From positions 5,714,501 through 5,778,500 of the forward strand of contig NW_026947488.1 in the NCBI RefSeq assembly GCF_034190915.1: a stretch of DNA of 64,000 nt, given 5' to 3'. Position 1 is the stretch's first letter. Each line of letters opens with the position of its first letter. A program made the position numbers and the translations under genes. Origin of the DNA: Cavia porcellus (lineage: Eukaryota > Chordata > Mammalia > Rodentia > Caviidae). Positions 1 to 13,536 of this stretch are shown piece by piece. Below the pieces are notes generated by a model. That model made no database searches. It worked only from the letters and a program-made list of their open reading frames with translations, and was not told the origin of the DNA.

Positions 1-225
1 ACTGAGTTGTCTCTGCTGTTTTCTTTAAGATTTTTTACTTGTGTACTATATCTGGGATAATAAATCCCTCACTGTCTGATTAATTTATCTGTGGAGAGAC
101 TAGTACAAATGTTCTACCCCTTCCTTTAGGAGCAACAGAAGATAAGGTATTTTATACCGAGGCATCGGTCAAATAACAAGGCTCACTTATCTTTTTTTAT
201 GTTACCTTTCTTTTTTGTCTTGTTC

Positions 226-358
226 TTGTTTTCTGAGACAAGGTCTCGCTATATAGCCTAGGCTGGCCTTGAACTCTTTATGTAGACCAGGCTGGCCTTC
301 AACTCACAGCAATCCTCCTGCCTCAGCCTCCCAAGTACTGGGTTACATACCCAACCCT
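226..358 (-). repeat. B1-like SINE, antisense
   Basis: The stretch reads as the reverse complement of a 7SL-derived SINE: 'tctgagacaaggtctcgct', then 'aggctggccttgaactc' twice (the internal duplication of rodent B1), then 'cctgcctcagcctccca'. Confidence 0.85.
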
Positions 359-2588
359 CCATTCTCTTTCTTAATATAAAACTTTTCCAACATCCCTATC
401 TTTCATAATTCAATAGTGGAACGCAACACAGGTTCTTTCTGGCGGTGGTGATGTACTGCTCTTGGACAGTCTTAGTAAGCCTCCTAGGCCAGGACTCTTG
501 GGACTGCCCAGCTCCACCAGGGGCAATGGCGTGACTTGGAGCAACTGCAGATCCTGCTCTCCTTAAGTCTCTCTCCCCTTTCCTCTGGGGTAATCTGGGC
601 AGCTCTCTTCCACTTGTGCTATGTACTGTCAACAACCGCCCTTTTAATGCAGACCCTCAGCAGGCTTTGCCTCCCTTCTGTGATAAGCTGGAAACTGGGA
701 CACACTGGGGTGTGGCAGTGACCCAGGTAACAGTGACCAGGGCAAGACTCCAGGCTGCAGGCATGGGGCACAAGCATGCAGGGCCAAGAGCACCTCCCTC
801 CTGGCTACTCTGCAGCTCTGCTGACTTGGCGCCTCCTGGTCATGCTGAGAGCTGAAAGTACATTCAGCTAAGCAAAGTTCGTAGCATGGATCTGACCAGT
901 CTTCTTACTCATCATCTTTGAAAGTATGAGGAATTATGTTATATTCACAAAAAAAAAAAAAAAAAAATGGGGCTGTTTTTAAGAAAACTAAATACCACAG
1001 CAAACTTTTAAAATCTTTCAAGGCACAGTTAACCTAAATTTTTATTGGTAATTATCTTTTTTTAAGCCCAAATCTAATTTGCTGGAAAAGCTTAGAAAGT
1101 ATTTTTGAGTACAAATGTGAGTTGTTCTTATCTTACAATGCTTGTGGAAACCATTCATGAGACGGCTTCACTTATGACAAACTCCAGAGCGAAGTGTCAC
1201 TGGAAGAAGAATGCTGCTTAGAAGCCCCACTCCCCACCCAGCTCCAGGGTAGCGCCAGACAGACACACACCAGGCTGCTCCTGATGAAGCACACCTCGAC
1301 CCTGGTACCAACTGTCTGACAGCTGCACCCACGGCTGGCGGGTCCGGGGCCAACGAACAGCTACATTACACTCCTCGGCAAAATCTCAAAAGGATTAATT
1401 ACCCATTGCCGTACTGCCCAACTACACTAACCAACCAACGTTTGTATCCAAGAACAGTTGCTGATACTCAGTCTCTATCCTCAGGATTTTACTGGAAGCA
1501 TTTTATGCTTTAAATGTGATTCAAAAGAATGCTACAGAGGATTATATGTTAGGAATGAATATTGTTCCTTAATTCTCTAAATTCTAATCTAAAATACAGA
1601 TTCTCAACTGGGAGAGTCCCAGGGTACCCTAGTAAAGTGCATCTGTATCTAAACATTGCTATTTTTAATGAATCTTTCCAATGCCCCTCCCACAGACATT
1701 TTGTATTTCTAATTTGCTTGGTATACTAGCAACCAAAGTGCATAATTGAACTGCAAATGGAAGCATGCTTGCTACTGTAGTGAAATTAGAATTCAGTGAA
1801 GGTTATAAAAATATTAAACTTAATATCATATTACAGGAAGCATAAGTATTTTTGATGGCCCTATAATTTTACCACCTCACCTGCTGTATCTGCCAGTGAA
1901 CATGGTTTGGAATATTAATGGAAAACTCTCTCATTATTAAATTGCAGTATTAGAAAGAAATTCCAAAACTACCAAGAGCTTACCACAAAGACATTTTCAG
2001 AAACTATCTACCTTAAAAATGTTCTCCTACAATATGGTTCAAAAAATAGACTTAATTTTGTAAAGCTAGAACAAATGGGGAGACCTCCCACTGCCTCAAA
2101 CAATTCATTAATTCAAAAAGTTTTTTATTTTCCTTGCACGTAAGAGCTCTGGGGGGAAAACCCAATCTCCTTTCTACAATCTCCATTTAAGTGTACCTAT
2201 TCTGCTGAGGTCCAGATCTAATTAATTCAAAGCCAGCTCCAGTGGGCGATGTGTGCTGAGGAACAAGAGCCCAAACCATGGCACTGTGGGCCAATTACTA
2301 CAGACAGGGCACCTGGCCCTCACCTCTGGGCCGCCTGCTATGACAGGCACCGGTCCTGGGGTGCTACTAAATGGACTCCAAACCATCAGGCCATCCACAG
2401 GACATGTCACTGTAACAAAACACTTAGGCTGGGCCTTTATCCAACTGTTGCTTTACTACCTGAGTTTACAAAAGCGAGTATGTTTGTTTGTTTAAGGACC
2501 CAATAAAGTTCTAAAGAAAACAGCCTAACAAGTCACAGCCTGAACTTTTGAAACATAATGTAAGGTCTCTTGAATATTAGATTAACCT
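359..2588. other. Intronic stretch without a gene
   Basis: This is intron 2 DNA with no exon-like signal. It holds an A-run at about 949-967 and otherwise unique AT-rich sequence. The short open frames here on either strand show no recognisable protein. Confidence 0.6.
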
Positions 2589-2683
2589 GGGGCTGGGGAT
2601 TTAGCTCAGTGGCATACGTGCCTGCCTTACAAGGGTACAGTCGTAAGTTCGATCCCCGGTACTGATAAAAAAAAAAAAAAAAT
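2589..2683 (+). repeat. ID-type SINE (tRNA-derived)
   Basis: It begins with 'ggggctggggatttagctc', carries a box B-like 'gttcgatcc', and ends in 'ggtactgat' plus a poly(A) run. The central part has diverged from the young copies ('ttacaagggtacagtcg'). Confidence 0.85.
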
Positions 2684-3093
2684 AGAAAGGTAAGAAAAGC
2701 TTTGCAAGGTAAGGCTCTCCCTGTCACAACCCAGATCTGTGTACTTTAAAACCTCAACCTCCATGTGCAAGTATCATCATCACCATCCTCTTCTTCCTCT
2801 CTCTCTCTTTCCTTCCCGTCTTTCCTCTCTTTAAACGAAAGATTTATAATCTGTCTTAATAGCTAGCAAACCCAAGGGTTTTCAGAAATGGAAGAAATGC
2901 ACTAGCCATGTCCTTTTCAAGAATGCTGTGACATTCTGGGGGGTAAACAAGGAGACGCTGCTAGTATTTTAAGTTGATCTGATGACCACATTTTTATAAA
3001 TTGTATTTGAAAATTTACTGGTAGCTTATTACATAAAGCATATCTATTTTATAGAAAGAAAAATTAATTTCTTCAAAATATTAAGAAAGGTTC

Positions 3094-3193
3094 GGGGCTG
3101 GGGATTTCGCTCAGCGGCATAAGCACCTGCCTTGCAAGCAGGCGGTCGTGAGTTCGATCCCTGGTACCGATAAAAAGGAAAAAGACAAAAAAA
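3094..3193 (+). repeat. Young ID-type SINE with target-site duplication
   Basis: This is a near-consensus copy: box A 'tcgctcagcgg', box B 'gttcgatcc', and tail 'gataaaaaggaaaaagac' plus A-run. It is flanked by the perfect 14-bp direct repeat 'attaagaaaggttc' at 3080-3093 and 3194-3207, the mark of LINE-driven insertion. Confidence 0.93.
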
Positions 3194-3289
3194 ATTAAGA
3201 AAGGTTCATAAATTAATAAAGTGTATAAGATTAACTTGTTTCTAGAAGAGTAATTCAAATATTGTATTATCCATCTTCAACAGAAACTA

Positions 3290-3510
3290 GCCAGTGTTTA
3301 ACAAAGCTGGTGGAAGAATAATGTACTCCTACCACGCACCAGGTTTCCAGTGTGCGACATCTGTAGATACTCTGAGACGAATGCAATTCCTCCATTTTAC
3401 AAGGAGAAAAGCAGAACCTGGAGGTCACAAGGTGAGCCACAGACCAGCCAACTGGCTGGAGAACAGAGCAGAGCTTCCTAATCTCAAATCCAGTGAACTC
3501 TGAGCGCAGT
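3290..3510 (-). repeat. MIR-like SINE, antisense
   Basis: Degenerate MIR reading in reverse: 'cattttacaaggagaaaa', then a 'gaggtcacaaggtgag' equivalent of the MIR '...aaggtcacacagc' block, then '...cttcctaatctc'. It is ancient and very diverged, and its boundaries are approximate. Confidence 0.5.
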
Positions 3511-4758
3511 GTGTAAAGTCACACTTGGCCATGGGTGCTCCTGGGGAGAAGGGAAAAGTGGCCCTTGGACACTGTACTCCTGGGAATACCTTCACTTCCA
3601 CAGGAGGCTGCAAACTCCAACTTACTACAATGTCACCACGTGGCTGTATTTCAAGAGGATCTCTGGACAAGGACAATGCTTTTTACCCTAAGGTATACAT
3701 ATCTAATGATGCAGTTGCCCCCCGGCTCATCAAACTAAATGAAGCTCATGGGGCTAGCGTCCTTTCCCAAGCTGGGTGGCTGTCCACGCAATACACTGAC
3801 ATCTGGCTTCACCCAGGTTCTCCCACAAGCACTGAGATAAACACCAAAGAAAAACAAAAGTCTTTCTTCATGTGCCAAAGGAACTGTATCGCATCTGTAT
3901 CGCCTAAAGACCCATGGACATTTCTGTATCCAAGTGCTCTACCCCCAAACACATTATACTTCCATGCCCTTTGTAAGCATGGTCATCCCCCAACTACTGA
4001 GACAAGGCAGGGTAACAATGGAGCACCGGATGGATCAGGAGCCGACACACTGGGCTTCACGTGCCAGCTCTGCCACGGTCAGTCACACGACCCTATACCT
4101 GCTTTCTCACCTTCGAAGGGAAGGCCAGAATGCAAAGTCTTAGCCTTCCTGGAGTAGTTAACTATAAATCAAAATATATGCTTGGAGGTAGTTATTACTT
4201 TTTAAAAAACCCCTATGATAAAGAAGTGGATCTTTCTGCAAAGACAGGCAAACCCATGTTTATATTTAATAATAGAAGGCACACCTACACTGTACAAGTA
4301 TAGAGATTATTTTGCTCAGAAAACCATGTTGCTTTCCCCATATTTACTGTCCACCTAGCTCAAATCTCATATACATAAGAAAATTGGGGAGGTGTTTAAA
4401 AGAGCAGAATGAAAGATTTCAGCTCCCCATGACTAACAGAAAACTGAAGCCATATGAATCAAGAAATGCCAGCCCCGTGGGCTGCCCCTTTTTTGTGGCA
4501 CACTGCAGACACAGAGTGTGAACTTCAAAGCCAAAAAAAAGGGGCCATGCTCTGGCTTTATGACTTGCCACCTTTGTGACCTGCAACCACCATGCCTTGT
4601 TAAAATGGAGGTAATGATGCATCCCTGATGGGGCAGAGGACAGCAATGAGATGACACAGAATACATGCAGGCCCAGTGCAGAGGAACCTTTATTCAAGTC
4701 TGGTTTCCACCCTCTCAGCCGCTCTTGGACAAGAATCTGCCTCGAGAATCCAGAGCAG
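3511..4758. other. Intronic stretch without a supported gene
   Basis: Unique sequence of intron 2. It contains the longest open frame in the window not explained by a transposon, 210 codons on the plus strand at 3525-4157. That frame shows no domain, signal peptide or splice context that I recognise, so I do not call a gene. Confidence 0.5.
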
Positions 4759-4990
4759 ACCAGGCATGGGAGTGCAAGCCTATAATCCTAGCACTTAGGA
4801 GGCTGAGGCAGAGTTGTAGCAAGTTTGAGGTTTGAGGCCAGCCTGGGCTACAAAGTGAGTTCAAGGCCAGTCTGAGCTGCACAGTGAAACTGTCTCAAAA
4901 AGACCAAAAAAAAAAAACAAAACAAAACAAAAAAAAAAAAAAAAAAAGAAAGAAACGAAACAAAATGAAAAAAAAAAGAAGAAGAAAAGG
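4759..4990 (+). repeat. B1-like SINE with long A-rich tail and target-site duplication
   Basis: It starts 'accaggcatgggagtgcaag', continues with 'aggaggctgaggcag' and 'gaggccagcctgggctac', then the duplicated block 'aaggccagtctgagctgc', and ends in about 80 bp of A-rich tail. It is flanked by the 11-bp repeat 'atccagagcag' at 4748-4758 and 4991-5001. Confidence 0.9.
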
Positions 4991-5001
4991 ATCCAGAGCA
5001 G

Positions 5002-5877
5002 GCTTTCCAAATGCAGGGAAAAGCAGGCACGAGGGAGCTGGTGTGGGTGTGCCATAGTGAGAGACACCCGGGGACTCTCGGAATAGACATTTGCAGGAAG
5101 CATCAGGTAATGAAACACCTTGTATCTTTCGAAAGAAGTGAATCATTTTCTTTTAGGTGTCAAATGAATGGCCAAATATATCGCAATCAAAATCTATCAC
5201 GGAAAAAGCCAGATAGGTACTCACTGCAAATGAGTAATAGCTTCTAATGATGTAGAAGCCTCTGTGCCATTAAATCACCTAATCTTTAAAGGCTTAGTAC
5301 ACGCTCCCCCATGGATCCTCTGGACTCTGGAAGTTCTAATGAACTAAAAGTTTATTCCATTTCTAAAATACATTTAAACTCAAGCCCATCATTTACACTT
5401 CCTTAATTCTGAAACCCAACTCTCAATTTGAGTACTTTATCAGCCTATCTTCAAAAACTAGACTTAGAAAAATATGTGTACTCATAGACAAGAGGGGAGA
5501 ACCCTTCAGACATGCATAAAACTTATGCCCACAAATACATTTCAATCTCTTCTACCCTCATCTCCCATAGCTTTTCACAATCAGTAAAGTGCAGCTACCA
5601 ATCACTGGAAATGTCATGAGCTTAATTTCAGAAATCATTTAGTTTAAATAAGAAAATAACTCTATTTAGCTTTCTCCCACAAACTAAAATTAACTCTGTT
5701 TAGCCTTTTTAAAAATTTATTACCAAAAGGCAGCTTTAATTTCAAGGGAGTGAAAGCCAAATTTATTCTGAAGTCCAATCTTAAGTTACCACTTTAATTT
5801 TGCTCTGTTGAGGCACAAAAAGCTGCATCAAAACAAAGAGGCATCAGTTATGGAAAACAAACATGACAGGAACCATC
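5002..5877. other. Intronic stretch without a gene
   Basis: AT-rich unique intron 2 sequence. I see no exon, RNA gene or repeat. Confidence 0.6.
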
Positions 5878-6020
5878 AAGTTTTTTTGTTTTTGTTTTTT
5901 AAAGACAGGGTCTTACTATGTAGTTCAGGCTGACCTTGAACTCACTGCGCACAGCCCAGGCTGGCAACTGCCCTGTCTCAGCCTCTCAAGTGCTGAGATT
6001 ACGGTGTATGTTCCAGCTAG
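5878..6020 (-). repeat. B1-like SINE, antisense
   Basis: Reverse complement of B1: 'aagacagggtcttactatg', 'aggctgaccttgaactcac', 'ctgtctcagcctctcaag'. A short direct repeat 'accatca' flanks it (near 5872 and 6021). It lies only about 150 bp from the donor site of VAPB exon 2. Confidence 0.85.
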
Positions 6021-6109
6021 ACCATCAGGCTTTTTCATGAGCAGAAGGCCGAGGGAGGTAGAAGAAAAGCCTACCACCTTATGATGCTCCACTGAAACTC
6101 CAAGCTTTA

Positions 6110-7386
<1,277 letters not shown>

Positions 7387-7401
7387 AAAATTCTTCACTC
7401 A

Positions 7402-7539
7402 GAGGAAGAAAGGTTGAAGGGAAGGGAGGGGAATGAGGGAAAAAAGAATCAAAATATCTTATGTATAGGGACAAATTCCCTATGATGAATGTGATCATTA
7501 TGTACATCAAAAGTATATCAATAAAATTAACTTTAAAAC
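7402..7539 (+). mobile_element. 5'-truncated LINE-like 3' end with target-site duplication
   Basis: A purine-rich segment ('gaagggaagggaggggaatg') followed by 'tcattatgtacatcaaaag' and a terminal 'tcaataaaattaac', which resembles a LINE-1 3' end with a polyadenylation signal. It is flanked by 15-bp repeats 'aaaattcttcactca' (7387-7401) and 'aaaattcttcattca' (7540-7554) with one mismatch, which supports a discrete insertion. The family is inferred from the 3' end alone. Confidence 0.6.
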
Positions 7540-7554
7540 AAAATTCTTCATTCA

Positions 7555-9635
7555 CATTCTAAGCTCTTGAGGACAAAGGTTATGTCCAACCCACCCCTGT
7601 ATCCCCAGCACTACGCCTGACATCAGGTAAAGGTCTCAGTATGTGGTATATTCACCAAGAAAGAAACTCCCTGTGGATTATCTCTAGCAAAATTAAAATC
7701 TCAGGCTTGTTTCCTCCAGAGGTGCTCAGAGTATGAAAAATCAATTTGATATTGGCTTAACTTAAATACATATTAAGAAATCAATAATGGTGGACAGGGA
7801 GAAAGGGGACTCAATTCCAAAAATCAAATAAAGTATGGCCAGTTCTGCTACAAGAAAACACAAATTTGTCCAAATGTGATTGATGTGCATATTAAGGGGA
7901 CAATCTGAGCATAAAATGATTTTCACATTAGCTTATGAATAATTTTGTCTGCATAAAACTCTAGGCAAACACTGAAAACTGCACCCCACTCAACCTAGCT
8001 GCCCAGAAACAGACATACGCGCACACACACACCGCCCCCTCAAGCACCTAAACACAAACTATCTCAGTTTCTGTGGCTCAGGTTCTGAGCCAGACCTGGT
8101 GCTACAATTTCCCCCTTGATTTCAGGCAATTTTCCCTCTTCCTTCCTCATCACTGTGACTTGCAGATGCATCTATGGTGACACCATCCCACAGGCAAACT
8201 CCAGGTCTTCTTCCAGGAAAAGTGTCCGATCTACATAGCAGTTGCTACCCTTCTAAGGTCCCTATCTTTGTGTATGCATCACCAACAGAGTCACTGAATA
8301 TTGTACGCCTGACCTCATTCCTCCCTTCACCCTATGGTTTTTTGCACTATGTTGTAAAGTATGATAATTTTAGGAGTACACTGTACATTACAGTAGAATG
8401 TTCAGGGATTTCTTACACTGAAAGCCATTTTCATACCATGAGCAAGATAATGGAAAGAATTTCTCTGTTGAACCTTCCTTTGGCCCCCTGGGAAGAAGGT
8501 TGGCAGCCTTGAGAAAAAGGTTCTAGAGAGGTCTGGAGGTGTAGCTATAGCCAGACGCAGAGAAAGGCAAAGTCCTTAGTGTTTCATCTCAGCTACAGAC
8601 TTCACACACAAGCCTCTCTCTACACTCAAAGACAGCCTTCTACTAAAAATGTACGAGAGCTGGTACCCTGTGGCCCTGAGGATTTTCAGCCATCAAGAGG
8701 GACAGCCAGGTGCTGACGATGCTCCATCCTTGCAGCAAGGCCTTGGCATCAAGAGAGAAATGAGACACTTTGCGCTGAGAAAGTATCCAGGGGATTACTG
8801 GGGCAGCAGCTCTCTGGGACTCAACTCTGTTCCAGTCTCCAGGGCAGTGTCTGACTCATAAGGAACATGGAGGAAGTCTGATCCTGCATCAGGTCTCTGC
8901 TTGCTTACGGTGGGGATCACCTCAGCAAGCACAGACTAAAAAAAGATTAGTTAAACACAGCTCTGATTTTCAAGGCCAAAGAAAGCAATACGGCATACAA
9001 ACCTACATGAACAGTGACCACATACATATATTCCCCGCCCTTTACAAAAACCCAGCCTTTCAAAACTCCATATAAGCAAGGCTGCAGCTCAAGTAGCTCT
9101 TTACTGTTGGCGGGGGGGAAGGGGGGGGGTGTGTGGACAGAAATATGTGTCTACAAAAGTGATACTTGAAAGGGGTGAGCTTTCAAATATAAAACCTAGG
9201 GGGGGAAGAAATTCAATAGTAGACTAAGTGTGACTCAAACACTATCAGTCCTCAAAGATTTCTAGATGTAAGCTTAAAATCATTAGTTTCAACAAGATTC
9301 TGCCTCAAGAACATGGACGAATCATCAATCACAAGGCCAAGAATTCATAATGGCCCAAAACACATACAGACTTTTCACTGTGGTTCAACTGAAAATACCT
9401 GAGTTCCAACTCCACCGTCTCTTTCCCCTTTGTGAAGACAGGCTGGGGAGCCCAGGTTTAAGTAACTCCTTACTCATTACATCAACCTCTTCTAAGCACA
9501 TTCTATAAAATTAAGGCAAATTTAACTGTAAACACTAACCTGTCAGCAGAGACTTTCCCAGTACGTCTATTACACAGCAGTATAACTGGTGTCTCAATTT
9601 ATATATGAATCACATTAAAGATAGCCTAACTCTCT
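7555..9635. other. Intron 1 stretch without a gene
   Basis: Unique sequence with a short CA run near 8021-8032 and a G-rich run at 9109-9137. No gene or named repeat is recognised. Confidence 0.55.
9109..9137 (+). repeat. G-rich tract, possible G-quadruplex
   Basis: Runs of 2, 7, 9 and 2 or more G separated by one to four other bases ('ggcgggggggaa' then nine G, then 'tgtgtgg'). The plus strand here is the non-transcribed-template orientation relative to VAPB. Confidence 0.5.
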
Positions 9636-9653
9636 AAAAGACAAATCAGAGGC

Positions 9654-9663
9654 CAAGATGGCA
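9654..9663 (+). promoter_or_regulatory. YY1-type site at LINE-1 5' end
   Basis: 'caagatggca' matches the YY1 core found at the very start of mammalian LINE-1 5' UTRs, where it directs the start of transcription. Its position marks the 5' end of this element. Confidence 0.55.
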
Positions 9664-11039
9664 AAGCATTAAGTAGCACAGAAAGAGCCTGTCTGAGAGT
9701 TGCCCTCCGGACAGATACAGCAACATGAGGAAAATGAAAAGGAGGGAAGTGGGTACCCTGGACCCAAGAAGAATCTGAAGCCTGAATTGAGCCCATGGAC
9801 AGAGTGCAGAGAGAGACTTCACTGAAGTTCTCCCTGCGATAGGAATCACCGCATGAGAGGAGCAATTCGAACCCATGGACTCCTGGTGACAGCTGGTCAC
9901 CCTGGAGGCCTCCACGGAGAGACACAACAGTGAAGGGCAGCAGTGACTGTGAACGACTACACTGGCTGGTGGTGAGTACAGAGGGTTCAGTCCTGCAGGC
10001 GAGAGGGGCTGACCTAGAGCCATGTTGGGAGATGGGTCAGCTGAGCTCAGAACTCAGAGCTGCTGATGCTCCATCTAGCAGTTCCCAGCAGGGCTGAGAC
10101 CCGCAGAAGGTGCTCAGAGATTAGCCAGTCAAATGACTCTGATCTTGCCCAAACAGTGCAGGCTCACTGAGATTATCCATTATCCACCAAAAAGCTACTG
10201 CTTGCTGGAATAGATTTGCATGGATCAGACTCTGTCTGCACAGGCTGTCTACCAGTGGAAGCGGAGTAAACCCTGGAAATGGCCTTTTTTTACCTGGGGA
10301 GTTGATTGCTTTGTTTTCTGCTTCCTGTTTCTTTTTCCCCTTTCACTGTCTGATCTTGTTTTACATGCGTGTGAACGCGGTCTCTGGTCTCTCTGTGGCT
10401 GTTTCTGCTGCTTTCCTTTTCGTCTCCTCTTCCCTTTCTCCCTCCCATCTTCCACACTCGCTTCCCAGCATCCGTGCGCCTCCCCTCTGTCCTCCACTCT
10501 TAGCTCTAATTTCTTCCTCTTCTTTCACTTCTCTATTTTCTCCTTATTTTAAATTTTAACCCCGAGGGAAAACTGACATATTATTAAGGACTTGTATGCT
10601 GCATGTAACTTTATGGTTTTAGATTTTGTTATATAATCACAAATCTAGTTCAAACTAGCAAATTAATGGTAGTTCAATGTGTCATTTTCTAGGCTGTGTT
10701 TGATGCTACTGGTACCACTGTGGTCAACACTGACATAACTGTTCTAAACAGCTGTTTGTCCTGGTATTCCATGATTGAGATTGACTAAGGGTCACAGAAA
10801 ATACTATGGTACAGTGCCAAAGAACCAGGGACTGGGCCAAACAAGCAACAACTTCTCATCTCCAACAAATAGAAGAGGCATGATATTCCAACAGACTCAA
10901 AATCCAAAAACCAGCTACACCTGGAAGATACCTCACGGAAGTAGTCATTACCTAAGGAGTAGTCATTACCTATAAATAATAAAGCAATCCACTGTAGGCA
11001 ATTTACAAGCATCACCTTAGGAATTAAACTAAAAAGAAA

Positions 11040-12170
11040 AAACAAAAATGAGAAGACAGACAAGATGCAACCCCAGACATCCAGTTCACCAAAGGCAAAC
11101 CCACGGAGCAATGAGGTGGGGCAATTTGAAAAGTATCCCACCTGCCATCTCTGAAGTGGTACCAACAAGCAACTGAATGAAGCTCTAGAAAAAAATCAAA
11201 TCAGAAATAATCTCCCAGGTAACTGCAGAGATGGTATCTAAAATAAAGACCATGCTTAGTGACGCTAGAACAGATACAGGCAAAAAAAAAAAAAAAAAAA
11301 GGACAAGCTTAAGAAAATTATGGATGCCATGAATGTTCACCTTAGGAAAGAAATGGAATCCATAAGGCAGATTCAAGCAGATATCCAGGAGAATAAAAGC
11401 TCCACTGAAAGTATCCACACGAGACTAATCCAATATGAGGACAGGATCTCAGATATAGAAGACAGGCTTGCAGTTAGTGATGATGAAAAGAAAAATTTCT
11501 CAAAAATATCAAGGGACCATGGGAAATCAAGCCAGCAGCTGCCAGACAGACAAAGAATAACTTAAGATTGATTGCAGTCAATGAAAAAGCAGGAGATACT
11601 ACAAATGATATTAGAAAACTGTTCACAGACATCATGGCAGAACACTTCCCTAGTAGAGAAAAACAATTTGACATACAAATAAGTGAGACATATAGAACAA
11701 ATAGCCACAATCAAAAAAAATCTAAAGCCAAGCATTTTACAGTCGTGATACCAAAATTAAATACAAGAACAGAATCTTAAAAGCTGTTAGGGAAAAGAAA
11801 CAAATCACCTATAAAGGAAAGCCATCAGAATCACAGTTGATTTATCAGCACAAACTCTCAGGACAAGGAAAACTTGGAGTGAAGTATTGCAAGTTCTAAA
11901 GGAAAAGAACCTTCAACACAGACTGATGCACTCCACAAAAGTATCTTCCAAAACTGAAGGAGAAACAAGATACTTTCATGACAAAGAATATGTGAGGAAA
12001 TTTATAACCACAAAACCAGCTCTCCAAAATGTTTTGAAGGACATTCTACAAAGAGATAACAAGAACTACAACTCCATGAACCCCAACAGAAGGAACCCAC
12101 CAGGCAAGGGATTAAACAAAGGGTGGTGGCGAGGGCATAAAAAAAAGAGGGAGCCAACAGCAGGAAAATA
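11040..12170 (+). pseudogene. LINE-1 ORF1 remnant
   Basis: Three separate open pieces carry ORF1p-like sequence. At 11320-11565 a heptad-rich segment (MESIRQIQADIQENKSS..., IEDRLAVSDDEK) resembles the coiled coil. At 11568-11780 a piece includes NDIRKLFTDIMAEHFPS. At 11887-12171 a basic C-terminal piece contains ALQNVLKDILQ. ORF1p is the RNA-binding trimeric protein of the LINE-1 particle. Stops and frameshifts separate the pieces, so no intact protein can be made. Confidence 0.75.
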
Positions 12171-12229
12171 ATGTGACAAGGATAAGACAATATACATACC
12201 AGTGATAACCACCGATGTTAACAGTCTCT

Positions 12230-13395
12230 AGTTACTCAAAAGACACAGACTGGCAGAATGCATCAAGACTCAAAATTCAACAATATGCTGCACATAAGAA
12301 ACATATTCAATTAAAAAGAAATTTATAGATTGAAAGCGAAAGGATAGAAAACAACATCTCATGTGACAGGAACCTGGAAAGAAGGCTAGGATAACTATTC
12401 TATTTCTAAACAAAGTAAATTTTAAGTCAAAACGGAGTAAGACAGAAAAAGGGGCTCACAACACCCTTGTAAAAGGACAATCCAAGAGAAGAGATAACAA
12501 TCATAAATACATATACAACAAATACCAGTGCGCCAAACAATATAAAACAAATATGGCCATGAAAAATCAAATAAACACTAATGGAGGAATCTCAATACCT
12601 CACTGTCACAAAAAGACCAATAAAAAAATCAACAATGAATTATTAGAAAGAACTGAACCAAACTTTTGAACAAATGGATTAGTAGACGTTGACAGAGCGT
12701 TCCAGCCCCCAACAGAATACACATTCTTCTAGGTTGCACATGGAACATTCTCCAAAACAGACCACACACTGGTTCACAGAACACACTTAAATAAATGCAA
12801 AGGAATTGAAACTATCCCGTGCATACTGTCCAGAGTGCAATGAAATTGGAAATCCATGACAAAACAAACTATAAGAACTTCATAAACACATGGAAATTAA
12901 AAAGCACCTTCTTAAACAATCAATGGGTCACAGATTAAATTAAAGAAGAAATCAGACTTTTTTTTATAGTTGAATGACAGTGACAATACAACACACCGGA
13001 ACTACGGGACACAATGAAAGCAGTTCTAAGAGGAAAATTCATAGCAGTAAACACCCATATCAGGAAAACAGAGCAAGCACATAAGAATAACTTACTAGTG
13101 AACCTCTAGAAAAAGAAAAGCAGGTTAAGCCAAAAGCTCGTATGAGGGAGGAAATTATAAAGATCAGAACAGAAATTAACACACTGGAAACTAAAAATAC
13201 AATACAAAGAATCAGCAAATCAAAGAGTTGGTTCTCTGAGATTAAATAAAATCAACAATAAATAAATAAAATAAAAACCAGCAAACTCTTATCCAATCTT
13301 ATAAAAAAAAAAAAAGGAAAGAAAAGAAAAAGAAAAATCCACACAATTAGGAATGAAAAGGGTGAAATCAAAACCCTGCAGAAATCCAGATCATC
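12230..13395 (+). pseudogene. LINE-1 ORF2 remnant, endonuclease side
   Basis: The nucleotide sequence follows the endonuclease and inter-domain part of LINE-1 ORF2 (for example 'aaccacatctc...' and 'tccaaaacagaccacac' blocks). It is riddled with stops in every frame, so it is called by overall resemblance and position between ORF1 and the reverse-transcriptase region. Confidence 0.6.
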
Positions 13396-13520
13396 AGGGG
13401 CTGGGGATTTAGCTCAGCAGCATAAGCGCCTGCCTTGCATGCAGGCAGTCGTGAGTTCAAACCCCCCCCCCCCCCCCCCGGTACCAATAAAAAGGAAAAA
13501 GACAAAAAAAAAAAAAAAAA
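13396..13520 (+). repeat. Young ID-type SINE inserted in LINE-1, with a poly(C) expansion
   Basis: A near-consensus ID copy ('ggggctggggatttagctc', 'gcgcctgccttgcatgcag'). The expected box B-to-tail segment after 'gagttcaaa' is replaced by a run of about 18 C before 'ggtaccaataaaaagg'. It is flanked by the perfect 16-bp repeat 'agaaatccagatcatc' at 13380-13395 and 13521-13536, so it landed in ORF2 of the LINE-1. Confidence 0.95.
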
Positions 13521-13536
13521 AGAAATCCAGATCATC

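Noticed and set aside
4848..5146. Frames rich in Phe and Leu that look like membrane segments
   Set aside because: They are the reversed A-rich tail of a B1 SINE.
10942..10972. Short doubled segment 'agtagtcattacct'
   Set aside because: It is real but lies within the decayed LINE-1 5' part and has no evident meaning.
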